DNA of 45,559 bases. Origin: an uncultured Lacticaseibacillus sp. (lineage in GTDB: Bacteria > Bacillota > Bacilli > Lactobacillales > Lactobacillaceae). The DNA lies in assembly GCA_934370925.1 (NCBI GenBank), contig CAKRNG010000017.1, forward strand, positions 1 through 45,559, read 5' to 3'. The first letter of the stretch is position 1, and each line of letters begins with the position of its first letter. A program made the position numbers and the translations under genes. Below are positions 34,208-43,622 of the stretch, piece by piece. The notes below the pieces were generated by a model that worked only from the letters and a program-made list of their open reading frames with translations, searched no databases and was not told the origin of the DNA.

Positions 34208-35461
34208 GTGAAGACGAGTAAATTATTTATCACAGCAATTGCAGCCCTTTCCCTAGCTGCAACATTTACAACAACCGTACAGCCTGTTTCTGCAACAACC
34301 AAGGCAGAAGCAACGCAGAAGAACAAGGACATCCTTGCTAAGATTGAAGCTCAGGATGAGAAGAACGGTAAGCTTGCCGACGAAGTAACATCCAAGAACG
34401 ACGAAATCAAAGCAGCTGACACCAAGATTTCCGATTCCAAGGCCAAGATTGCAGAACTTGCAACCAAGATTGCCAAGGAAAAGAAGGAACTTTCTGCTCG
34501 TAAGACCGCAATGAAGAAGCAGCTCGTTTCCTTGCAGAAGGAAGCCGGCGACTCCGTTACTGGTAACGTCTACGCAGACTTCGTTCTTAACTCAAAGAAC
34601 CTGTCCGACCTTATTTCCCGGAGCACGACGGTCAGCAAGTTGAACCACGCCAACAAGGAGGCCCTTCAGCAGGTAAAGGACACCAAGGCACAGCTTGATG
34701 ACCTTCAGGATGACCAGAAGGCAACCGAAAAGACGCTTGAAGACACCCGCACGGAGCTTGTTTCTGACAAGGCGAAGCTGGTTTCCCTGCAGAAGGATGC
34801 GAAGGCCGAAAGCAAAAAGCTTGCAAAGATGCTTGCTGATAACAAGGATGTCCTTGCTAAGATTAGTGCTGAAGCAACGGCTAAGGCAGAAAAGGCCGCA
34901 GCTGCTGCTAAGAAGGCTGCCGCAGACGCTAAGAAGACTGTTACAACCGCAACAAAGTCCAGCACGACTTCTAGTAGCTCAGCAACGGATGCTTCCCTTG
35001 TAAGCAGCAGTTCTTCTAGCGCTACGAAGAAGAGTACAGCTTCATCTAAGAACTCATCTTCTTCTAATAATGCGACAAGCACGCAGAAAGAAACGACAAT
35101 TGATAGTTCTGCATCTGCATCCTACAGTAGCGTTATTGCGGCAGCAATGTCGCAACGAGGTAAGTCATACGTTTGGGGAACAGCCGGCCCAAGTACTTAC
35201 GATTGTTCCGGGCTGACCATGTGGGCATTTGCTAAGGTTGGTATCAGCCTGCCACATTCATCTGTTGCACAGTCGCAGATGGGGACACGCGTTTCCGTTA
35301 GCGAATTGCAGCCGGGCGATTTGGTCTTCTTCGGTTCACCAGTTCACCACGTTGGGATTTACATTGGTGGTGGCCAGTTTGTTCACGCACCTAAGGCTGG
35401 TGACGTCGTTAAGGTTACGTCCATCAGCGCATACACACCTGATTTTGGGGTTCGCCTCTAA
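34208..35461 (+). CDS. secreted NlpC/P60 peptidoglycan hydrolase with coiled coil
   Basis: A 417-residue secreted wall hydrolase. Signal peptide at residues 1 to about 30 with cleavage after VSA; a charged Lys/Glu/Ala coiled-coil region (about 35-240) of the CwlO/PcsB type; a Ser/Thr/Ala linker (about 245-305); and a C-terminal NlpC/P60 domain with YDCSGL (Cys near 332) and HHVGIYIG (His). It would cut D-gamma-glutamyl-L-diaminopimelate/lysine stem-peptide bonds. The start is GTG at 34208 with CAGGAG 8 bases upstream. High-expression codon use. Followed by its own terminator. Confidence 0.9.
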   Translation: MKTSKLFITAIAALSLAATFTTTVQPVSATTKAEATQKNKDILAKIEAQDEKNGKLADEVTSKNDEIKAADTKISDSKAKIAELATKIAKEKKELSARKTAMKKQLVSLQKEAGDSVTGNVYADFVLNSKNLSDLISRSTTVSKLNHANKEALQQVKDTKAQLDDLQDDQKATEKTLEDTRTELVSDKAKLVSLQKDAKAESKKLAKMLADNKDVLAKISAEATAKAEKAAAAAKKAAADAKKTVTTATKSSTTSSSSATDASLVSSSSSSATKKSTASSKNSSSSNNATSTQKETTIDSSASASYSSVIAAAMSQRGKSYVWGTAGPSTYDCSGLTMWAFAKVGISLPHSSVAQSQMGTRVSVSELQPGDLVFFGSPVHHVGIYIGGGQFVHAPKAGDVVKVTSISAYTPDFGVRL

Positions 35462-35485
35462 TATTCAAACTAACTCGTCTTCAAA

Positions 35486-35521
35486 GAGCGTCACACCAAT
35501 CGTCGGTGTGACGCCCTTTTT
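35486..35521 (+). terminator. terminator after the NlpC/P60 gene
   Basis: GCGTCACACC and GGTGTGACGC, loop AATCGTC, followed by CCTTTTTG. Confidence 0.9.
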
Positions 35522-35648
35522 GTATTCAACGATGATTGCTGGCGAACAAATATCTACTATGTAAGGTGCACTTTTTGGGATTGTGATATGGGCTTTTGGG
35601 TCGAATCATTGTATTCTTGATTAATTGGGAAAAATGGAGGGACAATTT

Positions 35649-36215
35649 GTGGCAGACAACAAGGTTCTGGTGATCACGGGCGCAGCGGGTACGGGGAAAA
35701 CGACCGTGCAGAAGTACCTCATGCAGACGTATGGGTTGAAGCGGGTTTTGACGCATACAACTCGGCCAGCACGCGTTAATGAAGTGAATGGCGTTGATTA
35801 CTATTTCGAAACGGATGCGTCATTCGAGAAGAATCATTATCTCGAACGTGTGATGTACTCGGGGTATCAGTACGGCTCTTCGTTTGAAGCGCTACAGGAA
35901 TCGTGGCAACAGGGAGCTATCGCCACGATTGTCTTAGAAACCATGGGGGCAATTACGTACGCGGAAAAGTTGGGTGATCAAGCCGTCATCTTATTTTTAA
36001 CGGTGAAGAATACAGCGAAATTACGTGAACGTATGCAAATTCGTGGAGATAATCCGCAGATGATTGCAAAAAGACTGGGTAGTAAGGAGCATGCACGTGA
36101 TTTAACGATGCCAGATGCCTTAAAAGGGCGTGCAATTGAAATTGATAATACAGACTGGGATACAGCGAAATACCGGATTGATGAAATCGTTAAACGCTTA
36201 CAGGACGGCGTTTAA
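35649..36215 (+). CDS. guanylate kinase-like P-loop protein
   Basis: A 188-residue NMP kinase fold protein. The P-loop is VITGAAGTGKTT, followed by THTTRPARVNEVNGVDYYF, which corresponds to the GMP-binding TTRxPRxGEVNGxDYxF of Gmk with changes. The lid region is short (RMQIRGDNPQMIAKRL). It is clearly related to guanylate kinase, but differs from a housekeeping Gmk in the start and the GMP-binding lobe. The start is GTG at 35649 with GGAGGG 7 bases upstream. It lies between two NlpC/P60 genes with separate terminators. Confidence 0.78.
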   Translation: MADNKVLVITGAAGTGKTTVQKYLMQTYGLKRVLTHTTRPARVNEVNGVDYYFETDASFEKNHYLERVMYSGYQYGSSFEALQESWQQGAIATIVLETMGAITYAEKLGDQAVILFLTVKNTAKLRERMQIRGDNPQMIAKRLGSKEHARDLTMPDALKGRAIEIDNTDWDTAKYRIDEIVKRLQDGV

Positions 36216-36479
36216 ACGTGTTTTTACGAACATCCATTCGTAAAAGGCCAGTCGTCATTAGGGTTCTCCGTAAACGTAGCTTGACCAGCTTGTAATATAA
36301 ATGTAACGGGAGCGGTGTACAATTACCTTAAATACATTAATAATCGTTAAAATCGCTTTTGGCTTCGTAAAGTTTAGGTTGCTTTAGCCACCTGGGACGA
36401 CACGGTCTGTGTCGGTGTTTGAAGGTTTAATCGGAGACCAATTGGTAAGTTGTTACGGTATACGGAGGATCAATTAATT

Positions 36480-38258
36480 ATGAAAGAAACACGTAAACAA
36501 GTACGACTCAACCGGGATGCATCTCACCGGGTAAAGCTCTTCAAAACACACAAGGGCTGGATGACAACTGGGGTCACCACACTCGCGATTGCCGCTGGGG
36601 TCGTTACGTTTGGTGCAAACACGAATGACGTGTCTGCCGCAACATGGAAGAGCCGTTCTGTTAGTGACATTACGGATCAGATTAAAACGTCAACGGACAA
36701 GTCCACTTACACCATTAAGTGGGGGGACACGTTGAGCGCCATTGCGGAAGCATTGACAAACAGTGGCATCAACACCACCGCAGACCGTCTTGCTGAAATT
36801 AACCACATTTCCCAAAGTGACCTCATTTATGCTGGAAACAAACTGACCTTTACGGGGACGGGCGACAAGGCCGTTGCAACGGTGAAGGAATCCGATGGGA
36901 CCACGAAGTCTTACAACCTCGACCCAAGTAAGCAGGCAACTGCCACGAAGAAGGATGTTGCGGACGCGAAGGTGAGTCAGAAGGAAGCAGACACGAAGAC
37001 GCCTGTTAGTTCTTCCGCAAAGAGTTCATCAACAAAGGCTACTTCTAGCACGTCTAAGGATGAATCTTCAGCTGACGATAGTGCAACCAACACGGCCGCA
37101 GCTAAGGCGACCGCAAAGGCAAGTATTAAGGCAAAAGCCGAAAAGATTAGTGCAACTGTAAAGACGGACGCAAATGGCAACTTGACGCTTGAGGTTAAAG
37201 ATGATGATAGCGCCGATAACGTTGTTGCGCAGCTGAAGGACGCCATCGAACAGGCAGACCTGGAAGCGTACGTTAAGATTGAACTTGTGGCGGGCGAGTT
37301 TGCCAACCAGCACTTCGAAAAGGCCATCAAGGATAAGGGTTACACCTTTACCAAGGATGATGACAGCAAGTACTCCTTCGAAATTGCGGGTGCTTCTGAT
37401 GGCGACATCGAAGCAATTATGCAGATTGTGAAGTACTACGGTGTTACGAACTACCAGTTCACTGAAAATGGTGTTGTGCAGGATCAGGACGCCACGAGTG
37501 ACGATACAGACACTGCCGACACTGAAGAAGCATCAACAACAACGACGGAACAGGACGACGACGCCGACGTTACCTCAACTACCGAAGATGATAGTGCTGT
37601 TGAAGCTTCCAGCGAATCTAGCGCATCTTCAAGTCAGGCTTCCTCAACGACAAGCAGCGTTTCAACCGCAACGAGTTCAACGACATCTAGTACGTCTTCT
37701 AAGGCATCGAGTTCAAGCCACACGACGACGACCAGCACGTCCTCTTCCTCCAAGGCACCTGTTGCTTCTTCAAGCAGTAGCTCATCCCACAAGACGAGTT
37801 CTTCTTCATCCAGCACCAAGCCTGCCACGTCGAAGCCAAGCACCAGCAAGCCATCTACGGGTAGTTCAACAAGTTCCACCAGTTCCCGTGCAGCGAAGGT
37901 AAGTGCTGTTCTCAGCGTTGCCAAAGCACAGATTGGTAAGCCATATGTATGGGGCGGTAAGGGTCCTAGCTCATTTGACTGTAGCGGTCTTGTTAGCTAT
38001 GCCTTCCAGCACGGGATTGGGATGAACCTTTCCGGTAATTCTGCTTCACAAGCAACGCAAGGCACACGTCTTTCTAGCTTGAGCCAGATTCAGGCGGGCG
38101 ACTTGATCTTCTGGAGTTCTAACGGGAGGGTTTACCACGTTGCTATTGCAATCAGTAGCACGCAGTACATTGCGGCACCACACGCTGGCGAGAACGTTCA
38201 GATTCAGACAATCAGTTCTTACTTCTACCCAAGCTTTGCAACACGTGTTATCAAGTAA
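36480..38258 (+). CDS. LysM and NlpC/P60 cell-wall hydrolase
   Basis: A 592-residue secreted hydrolase. The N-terminus VKLFKTHKGWMTTGVTTLAI is a variant of the KxYKxGKxW signal associated with SecA2 or glycosylated export; cleavage is expected after VSA near residue 50. A LysM domain (about 78-125, beginning YTIKWGDTLSAIAEALT) anchors to glycan. A region of acidic and alanine-rich segments and a very long Ser/Thr linker (about 345-470) precedes the NlpC/P60 domain with FDCSGL (Cys near 500) and VYHVAIAI. ATG at 36480 follows GGAGG with 11 bases between. Terminator follows. Confidence 0.9.
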   Translation: MKETRKQVRLNRDASHRVKLFKTHKGWMTTGVTTLAIAAGVVTFGANTNDVSAATWKSRSVSDITDQIKTSTDKSTYTIKWGDTLSAIAEALTNSGINTTADRLAEINHISQSDLIYAGNKLTFTGTGDKAVATVKESDGTTKSYNLDPSKQATATKKDVADAKVSQKEADTKTPVSSSAKSSSTKATSSTSKDESSADDSATNTAAAKATAKASIKAKAEKISATVKTDANGNLTLEVKDDDSADNVVAQLKDAIEQADLEAYVKIELVAGEFANQHFEKAIKDKGYTFTKDDDSKYSFEIAGASDGDIEAIMQIVKYYGVTNYQFTENGVVQDQDATSDDTDTADTEEASTTTTEQDDDADVTSTTEDDSAVEASSESSASSSQASSTTSSVSTATSSTTSSTSSKASSSSHTTTTSTSSSSKAPVASSSSSSSHKTSSSSSSTKPATSKPSTSKPSTGSSTSSTSSRAAKVSAVLSVAKAQIGKPYVWGGKGPSSFDCSGLVSYAFQHGIGMNLSGNSASQATQGTRLSSLSQIQAGDLIFWSSNGRVYHVAIAISSTQYIAAPHAGENVQIQTISSYFYPSFATRVIK

Positions 38259-38269
38259 ACTAAACGAAA

Positions 38270-38307
38270 AGAAGCGTCCCGACCTAGGTCGGGACGCTTC
38301 TTTTTTT
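38270..38307 (+). terminator. terminator after the LysM/NlpC gene
   Basis: GAAGCGTCCCGACC and GGTCGGGACGCTTC form a 14-bp perfect stem around TA, followed by seven T; repeat copy J starts immediately after the T-run. Confidence 0.95.
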
Positions 38308-38469
38308 GAGGCTGCGTCAGAAGACGGTTTGGCCCCAGTATACAAGGTAGGCCCGGTGGAAATCCCGAACTTAGGATTTCTACCGGGCCTGCCTTGTATG
38401 TTAGGGGGCAGTCTTCTGGCGCGCGACTGGATGTAATGTTCGTGTGCCTTGGACTTATGACGCAGCCTT
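38308..38469 (+). repeat. MITE-like repeat, copy J
   Basis: Full-length unit beginning GAGGCTGCGTCAGAAGAC and ending GGACTTATGACGCAGCCTT. The terminal arms share the T/A variant (GCGTC with GACGC), that is, the outermost pair is complementary, while the inner arm keeps GGCGC. This shows the terminal inverted repeat is the outer pair. Confidence 0.9.
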
Positions 38470-38483
38470 CTATTGTTGTGGCA

Positions 38484-39383
38484 CTATCTATTTCGGCGAA
38501 TGGTAATCAGCACTTGCCTGAAGTCGACTTGCATGATGATGATGGCAATGAGAATTAACAATCCCCCAAAAAGGAGGTTCATGGTGAATGCCTCGAAGCC
38601 GAATAAGACGGAGAATAAACTACCGAAAACCGATTCGGTCATCATAATAAGGCCGGCTGGGGTGGGGTCCGTGAATTTTTGCCCAATGAGTTGCAAGCTC
38701 TGTGCGCCGAATGAAGAAAGAATACCAAGTGTCACGACGGGGACAATTGCGGCATGCCAGTTAATGGCGCCGTATTGAGCGGATTCCACCGTGCCGGACC
38801 ACAGCATGCCGCCGATTCCCTGAACGGCACCTAGCATGAAGGCAACAATCCAGGGGTTAATGCTCGCCGCGACTGATCCGAAGTAGACAATCTGAATGGC
38901 GTAAATAACGGCGGAGAGGATTACCAGCAAGTCGCCATAGTGAACGGTGAACCCGTTCTGGAAGACGTCCGTTAAGATGAGCATGCCAACCACACAGATG
39001 GCGATGGCGAGGTAGCTCTTTGGGGCGGGTTGGTCGTGGAAGACAAGCCACATGATGAACGGAATCATCACGACATAAATTGCCGTTAGAAAGGCGTTAT
39101 TGCCGGGCGTTGTGTAAATGAGCCCGACAGTTTGTAGTTGATACGCGGCGAAGTTAATTAGGCCGGCGATTAAACCGATGCGAAATTCGTGTTTCGACAT
39201 GTGACGCACGATTTTGGGGAAGAATGCAAAAACGAGAATCGCATAGATTAAGCCGCGAATCCCGTTGATTAAACCCGCGGGCATGTGGGCGTTCGTTGCC
39301 TGTTTCGAGAAGATATAACCGGCCCCCCAAATAATGGCGGTCAGCGTTAGTGCGAGGTTAGCTTGTGTTTTAGTTAGTTTCAT
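38484..39383 (-). CDS. EamA/DMT-family transporter
   Basis: A 299-residue polytopic protein with ten hydrophobic segments arranged as two EamA repeats (about 1-145 and 150-290), the drug/metabolite transporter fold. ALTLTAIIWGAGYIFSKQAT opens the first repeat and resembles many amino acid or metabolite exporters. The start ATG 39383 has GGACATCG as a weak site upstream. It converges on the NlpC gene across repeat copy J, and a membrane protein gene lies upstream in the same direction, possibly cotranscribed. Substrate unknown. Confidence 0.85.
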   Translation of the reverse strand: MKLTKTQANLALTLTAIIWGAGYIFSKQATNAHMPAGLINGIRGLIYAILVFAFFPKIVRHMSKHEFRIGLIAGLINFAAYQLQTVGLIYTTPGNNAFLTAIYVVMIPFIMWLVFHDQPAPKSYLAIAICVVGMLILTDVFQNGFTVHYGDLLVILSAVIYAIQIVYFGSVAASINPWIVAFMLGAVQGIGGMLWSGTVESAQYGAINWHAAIVPVVTLGILSSFGAQSLQLIGQKFTDPTPAGLIMMTESVFGSLFSVLFGFEAFTMNLLFGGLLILIAIIIMQVDFRQVLITIRRNR

Positions 39384-39461
39384 GTGCGATGTCCAATCTC
39401 TGTGGATAAGTAATAACGAGTTGGTGGTGCTGAAGTGCCGTAGTTGAATACGGCAGAAATG

Positions 39462-40109
39462 CTATCCGTGAATCAAGGTGAGGTACAGGATTGTGGCGAT
39501 AACCGGAAAACCAGCTGCCCAGTACCAACTAGGCATACGTTCGGTAATCCGAATGGGCAGCAACGCCCAGATAATGGTGAGCAGCGCGGCAATTAGCGTG
39601 AGCGTTTGCGTGAAGTACCCAGCTGCTGTGACGCCAACAACAAGAATGGCGGTGAGCCAAACGGGCATTTTGGCACTCCAACTCGCAATGATAAAGGGGA
39701 GCGCCGTGAAGACAAGGCGGAGCAAGAAACCACGAGTGAGGACCTGACTGCCAGCCATGGTGAGGAGTACCTGTAAGAATGCCGCTTGTGCAATCATACA
39801 GCTGGCCTTGAAGGGCGGTTGCATGTCCTGTGTGGTCGTTAAGAAGGCTAGGCCAACTTGTGCAAGCGCGAGTGGTAAAAGTCGCCAGTTGGTGGTGCTA
39901 CCGAGGATGGCGAGAACGGTGGCACTGAGAAGAAACCACTTTTGTTCCCATTCAAGGTTCATGGCGGCGATGACAATCGTGAACAGGACGAGCGCAGTTA
40001 ACGCGAGGCCCCATGTTGTGACGCCGGCGCCAAACGTGATTAGGGGCACGAGCAGGCCGCCGAACAGAACGACGAGGGTGTTAATCACAGGTGCATAACT
40101 TTTTTTCAT
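39462..40109 (-). CDS. hydrophobic membrane protein of unknown function
   Basis: A 215-residue protein composed mostly of about seven hydrophobic segments with short loops. ATG at 40109 follows GGAG with 9 bases between. I do not recognise the family. It reads leftwards 78 bases before the EamA gene and is divergent from metK. Confidence 0.65.
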   Translation of the reverse strand: MKKSYAPVINTLVVLFGGLLVPLITFGAGVTTWGLALTALVLFTIVIAAMNLEWEQKWFLLSATVLAILGSTTNWRLLPLALAQVGLAFLTTTQDMQPPFKASCMIAQAAFLQVLLTMAGSQVLTRGFLLRLVFTALPFIIASWSAKMPVWLTAILVVGVTAAGYFTQTLTLIAALLTIIWALLPIRITERMPSWYWAAGFPVIATILYLTLIHG

Positions 40110-40257
40110 TACAGATATCTCCAATGTTGATAAGTCGGGTGTGGATAAACCGGAATCGCGTGCGTATATGCGGGTTCCTCCTTAGAACATGCTACTAGAA
40201 AACGCGGCTTCTTTCAAAATGTTTTCAACTTCTACTATATATATGTTAGGATAGACT

Positions 40258-40345
40258 AGTTGCAAAGATTTCCCGATGGGGCTCAACACAACGGTGTGAT
40301 TGAGCGTGCCTTGTAACCGACGATTTGAAGGGGGAAAATATTTCC
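40258..40345 (+). ncRNA. SMK box (SAM-III) riboswitch of metK
   Basis: AGTTGCAAAG (40258 on) can pair with CTTGTAAC (40310 on); GCCTTGTAACCGA is a conserved SMK core; the variable hairpin GCTCAACAC/GTGTGATTGAGC lies between. The Shine-Dalgarno stretch GGGGGAAA (40330-40337) can be paired by TTTCCC (40269-40274). High SAM would hide the ribosome binding site. No terminator is present, as expected for a translational switch. A -10-like TATATATA lies near 40236. Confidence 0.9.
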
Positions 40346-41527
40346 ATGCAGGAACGACACTTATTTACGTCCGAGTCCGTCTCAGAAGGACACCCGGATA
40401 AGGTCGCTGACCAGATCAGCGACGCGATTCTCGACGCAATTCTCACGCAAGATGCCAATGCGCGTGTGGCGTGTGAAACGACCGTGACGACGGGGCTAGT
40501 CCTCGTTGTTGGGGAAATTTCCACCACCGCATACGTGGATATTCAGGGAATTGTACGTGCAACCATTCGGCGAATTGGGTATACCAAGGACAGCGGTTTT
40601 GATCCAGATTCCGTCGCCGTGCTGGTCGCACTTGATGAACAGTCACCCGATATCGCGCAGGGGGTTGATGAATCCCTTGAAGCGCGTGATGCGGACACGG
40701 ATCCACTCGATAAGATTGGGGCCGGGGACCAGGGGATGATGTTTGGGTTTGCCGTTGATGAAACGCCAGAACTCATGCCATTACCCGCAGCGCTTGCACA
40801 CGCGCTTATGCAGCGGACCGCGAAGTTGCGGCATGATGGTACCTTGACGTACCTTCGCCCAGATGCCAAGGCGCAAGTTACCGTCGAATACGATGATAAC
40901 GAAAAGCCAGTGCGTGTGGATACGATTGTTCTGTCCACGCAGCATGACCCAGACGTTACGCTCGACCAGATTCGCCATGACGTTGCCGAACAGATTGTAC
41001 GTGTGGTGATTCCAGCAAACTTGTTGGATGAGAACACGAAAATCTTCGTCAACCCAACTGGACGTTTCGTCCTTGGTGGCCCCGCAGCAGATGCTGGGTT
41101 AACGGGACGTAAGGTCATTGTGGACACGTATGGCTCATACGCGCGTCACGGTGGTGGGGCCTTCTCCGGGAAGGATGCCACGAAGGTTGACCGGTCTGCC
41201 TCATACGCAGCGCGTTACATCGCCAAGAACATTGTGGCGGCGGGACTCGCAACGAAGGTTGAAGTACAGCTTGCGTACGCCATTGGGGTGGCGCGGCCCG
41301 TCTCAATTTCCGTGAACACGTTCGGAACAAACAAAATTTCAGAGGACGCAATCGTTCGCGCAATCCGCGACAACTTCGATTTGCGTCCGGCCGGCATTAT
41401 TGAAATGCTGAATTTACGTCGGCCAATATACGAGCAGACGGCGGCTTATGGTCACTTTGGCCGCACGGATGTCGACTTGCCTTGGGAACACCTGGACAAG
41501 GTTGACGTGTTGAAGAACCTGCTCTAA
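40346..41527 (+). CDS. metK: S-adenosylmethionine synthetase
   Basis: A 393-residue enzyme making SAM from methionine and [26 protein letters not shown] (start), [30 protein letters not shown] (in part) and the potassium/loop region [17 protein letters not shown] are intact. The start ATG 40346 is 11 bases after the AAGGGGG of the SMK box, which settles it. A terminator follows. Confidence 0.95.
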   Translation: MQERHLFTSESVSEGHPDKVADQISDAILDAILTQDANARVACETTVTTGLVLVVGEISTTAYVDIQGIVRATIRRIGYTKDSGFDPDSVAVLVALDEQSPDIAQGVDESLEARDADTDPLDKIGAGDQGMMFGFAVDETPELMPLPAALAHALMQRTAKLRHDGTLTYLRPDAKAQVTVEYDDNEKPVRVDTIVLSTQHDPDVTLDQIRHDVAEQIVRVVIPANLLDENTKIFVNPTGRFVLGGPAADAGLTGRKVIVDTYGSYARHGGGAFSGKDATKVDRSASYAARYIAKNIVAAGLATKVEVQLAYAIGVARPVSISVNTFGTNKISEDAIVRAIRDNFDLRPAGIIEMLNLRRPIYEQTAAYGHFGRTDVDLPWEHLDKVDVLKNLL

Positions 41528-41546
41528 TTAGTGATCGATTGGTTGG

Positions 41547-41576
41547 GAGGACAATATTCTTATTGTCCTCTTTTTT
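41547..41576 (+). terminator. terminator after metK
   Basis: GAGGACAAT and ATTGTCCTC form a 9-bp stem with loop ATTCTT, then TTTTTT. Confidence 0.9.
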
Positions 41577-41602
41577 ATGAGCTGGTGGCGCCCATAAAAG
41601 TC

Positions 41603-41648
41603 AGCTGGCGTCCGCTGTCTTTTGCGGAACCAAATTGTGACGTCAGCT
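41603..41648 (+). promoter_or_regulatory. inverted repeat in the leader of the DHA2 gene
   Basis: AGCTGGCGTC (41603-41612) pairs with GACGTCAGCT (41639-41648), enclosing TCCGC/GCGGA (41611-41615, 41624-41628). It lies 25 bases before the MFS gene. It may be an operator or leader fold; the role is unknown. Confidence 0.4.
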
Positions 41649-41673
41649 AATAAACGAATTTAGGAGTAATTAA

Positions 41674-43140
41674 ATGTCACACCAGAAACAAACGAACGTT
41701 GCGGTTATTACGGCGACGATTTTCATCGCAACCTTTATGGCGGCCATCGAAGGAACCATTGTTAGTACGGCGATGCCAACGATTGTGGGGTCCCTGCATG
41801 GTGTGAAGCTCATGAACTGGGTTTACACGATGTACCTGCTCACCAGCGCCATGGCGACCCCCATTTACGGAAAAATGGCGGACAGAATTGGCCGGAAGCG
41901 CGTCTTGCTGTTTAGCCTGGCTGTCTTCATTGTTGGGTCATTGCTGAGCGGATTATCGCAATCCATGCCCATGCTGATTTTCTTCCGCGCGATTCAGGGA
42001 ATTGGGGCAGGTGGGATTATGCCTGTTACGTTCACGATTATTGCGGATATTTATCCCATCGACAAACGGGCCAAAGTGCTGGGCTTTAATGGGTCCGCGT
42101 GGGGAATTGCGGCGGTGGTCGCACCGTTAATCGGTGGCTTCATCGTGGACAAGCTATCCTGGCACTGGGTCTTCATTCTGAACGTGCCAATTGGATTGCT
42201 CACGATGGGGTTGACCGCAATCTTCCTGCACGAAAATCACGTGCAAACGAAACAGCCCATTGATATCATGGGGACAGCTTATTTGGCCTTGACGCTGCTA
42301 TTTATGTTGACGGGCTTCCAGATGTTGGATAGTACGAATGGCATCTTAATCTTTGCCGCACTCGGACTGCTCGCCATTGGGTCACTTCTGCTGTTCATTC
42401 GGCAGGAAAAGCGCGCCGAGGATCCCGTGATTAGTTTGGACTTGTTCAAGTCACGGACCTTTACCATCCAAAATATTCTGGCTGCGGTTGTTTCAGGAAT
42501 TGTGATGGGGCATGAAGTGTACATGCCTATCTGGATGCAGGGCTTGCTCGGGCTGGATGCCTCAATGGGGGGCTTTGCCGTTACGCCAAGTAGTTTGATG
42601 TGGGTAATTGGCTCGTTCGTGGCGGGACGGTTGCTCGTGAATATGCGGCCGCAAAAAGTGTTAGTGGTGTCGCTCACAATCATCACAACGGGGATTTTGA
42701 TATTGACGTTCATTCCCGCAACAACGCCGTTCGTCTTCTTCCTCGCAATTTCTGCCCTGCTTGGAACGGGCTTCGGGATTGCAATCACAACCACGACGGT
42801 AAGCTCTCAGGCCGCGGTTGCGCAGGATAAGGTCGGTGTTGCGACGGGATTCAACACGTTGAGTCGGACGCTGGGACAGACCATCATGGTGGCCGTCTTC
42901 GGGATGATTTTTAACGTTCAGGTGGCAAACGGGACGGCTGCGCACGCGGGACTGAAGGTGTCGATGATGAATAAGCTCATCAATCCGCAGACGGTTAACG
43001 AGTTACCAGAAAAGGTGATTCCAGCGTTGCGGCAACTTCTGTTTGGGGCGTTACATGGGGTGTACGTGGCGTGCGCCATCGTCGTCATCCTAGGCATCCT
43101 ATTAAATCTCCTAGACCGCAAAAAGAAGCAGGTAGGGTAG
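41674..43140 (+). CDS. DHA2-family multidrug MFS transporter (14 TM)
   Basis: A 488-residue drug:proton antiporter of the EmrB/QacA subfamily with about fourteen membrane segments. The N-terminal motif AAIEGTIVSTAMPTIVG (motif D1), motif A GKMADRIGRKRVLL, motif B RAIQGIGAGGIMP and motif C WGIAAVVAPLIGGFIVD are all present. It would export amphipathic or cationic drugs. ATG 41674 follows TAGGAG. Closely related proteins often have a regulator beside them, but none is adjacent here. A very long hairpin (43285-43344) follows. Confidence 0.9.
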   Translation: MSHQKQTNVAVITATIFIATFMAAIEGTIVSTAMPTIVGSLHGVKLMNWVYTMYLLTSAMATPIYGKMADRIGRKRVLLFSLAVFIVGSLLSGLSQSMPMLIFFRAIQGIGAGGIMPVTFTIIADIYPIDKRAKVLGFNGSAWGIAAVVAPLIGGFIVDKLSWHWVFILNVPIGLLTMGLTAIFLHENHVQTKQPIDIMGTAYLALTLLFMLTGFQMLDSTNGILIFAALGLLAIGSLLLFIRQEKRAEDPVISLDLFKSRTFTIQNILAAVVSGIVMGHEVYMPIWMQGLLGLDASMGGFAVTPSSLMWVIGSFVAGRLLVNMRPQKVLVVSLTIITTGILILTFIPATTPFVFFLAISALLGTGFGIAITTTTVSSQAAVAQDKVGVATGFNTLSRTLGQTIMVAVFGMIFNVQVANGTAAHAGLKVSMMNKLINPQTVNELPEKVIPALRQLLFGALHGVYVACAIVVILGILLNLLDRKKKQVG

Positions 43141-43157
43141 CTTTGTTCATCGTGATT

Positions 43158-43192
43158 ACGGGCTTACGGGTGCCGGAACGATGTGGGGCCGG
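43158..43192 (+). repeat. fragment of the 11.3-kb repeat
   Basis: ACGGGCTTACGGGTGCCGGA and the following bases, to 43192, match 11401-11434 (ACGGGCTTAGGGGGCCGGAA and on) with few changes. It is a second location of that repeat unit. Confidence 0.6.
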
Positions 43193-43284
43193 TTCCCGCT
43201 TGCGAAGGCTAGGCGCACGTTCAGGTAATGTGGATCGTGTGGTGAAAAAGAGTCCGCCACCAAAAGAAAAATTGTTGAAAGACA

Positions 43285-43344
43285 GATAATAAATAGTCCC
43301 AGATTCGGAGTCAAACCGCTCCAAATCTGGGACTATTTATTATC
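43285..43344. terminator. long terminator-like hairpin
   Basis: GATAATAAATAGTCCC... (43285-43310) and ...GGGACTATTTATTATC (43319-43344) pair over 26 positions with one mismatch. The AT-rich base of the stem could supply the U-tract. It follows the DHA2 gene. Confidence 0.7.
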
Positions 43345-43361
43345 TACCGAGGCCCACGTCC

Positions 43362-43423
43362 GAGGCTGCGCCAGAAGACTGGATGTAATGTTCGTGTGCT
43401 TTGGACTTATGGCACCACCCTCC
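43362..43423 (+). repeat. MITE-like repeat, copy K, internal deletion
   Basis: GAGGCTGCGCCAGAAGAC is joined directly to TGGATGTAATGTTCGTGTGC and ends CTTATGGCACCACC. The whole long hairpin (about 100 bp) is missing, leaving left terminal arm plus tail. Confidence 0.85.
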
Positions 43424-43433
43424 AGCGTCGTAC

Positions 43434-43462
43434 TTCCCATCATTGTAGGCGTGTGGTAAGAT
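43434..43462 (+). promoter_or_regulatory. promoter of the attenuated MFS gene
   Basis: TTCCCA (43434-43439), 17 bases, TAAGAT (43457-43462). It lies 31 bases before a leader frame with a strong ribosome binding site. Confidence 0.6.
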
Positions 43463-43493
43463 GAAAGCTAACTAATGAACGGAGGAACGTACG

Positions 43494-43559
43494 GTGAAGA
43501 ACGCAGTCATTAACTGGGTCAACCTTAAGCATGTTTTAATCAACATTTTTGCGGCTTAG
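43494..43559 (+). CDS. 21-residue leader peptide before the MFS gene
   Basis: GTG at 43494 follows GGAGG with 8 bases between, and TAG ends at 43559. The encoded peptide begins MKNAVINWVNLKHV and ends FAA. No other gene is supported between it and the MFS start 240 bases later. With the terminator at 43623 this looks like a translated leader controlling transcription of an export gene, as described for antibiotic-inducible transporters in Firmicutes. Expression is inferred. Confidence 0.6.
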   Translation: MKNAVINWVNLKHVLINIFAA

Positions 43560-43622
43560 GGGTGGAGTCTGCCCTTTTTTAGGGGGAACAGTTAATGATT
43601 TGCGGGAAACGTGCGTTCAAGA

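Noticed and set aside
36221..36247. Hairpin TTTTTACGAA/TTCGTAAAAG after the guanylate-kinase-like gene as a terminator
   Set aside because: The stem is real but the plus strand has no T-tract after it; it could terminate only in the reverse direction, where there is no gene, so it was not listed.
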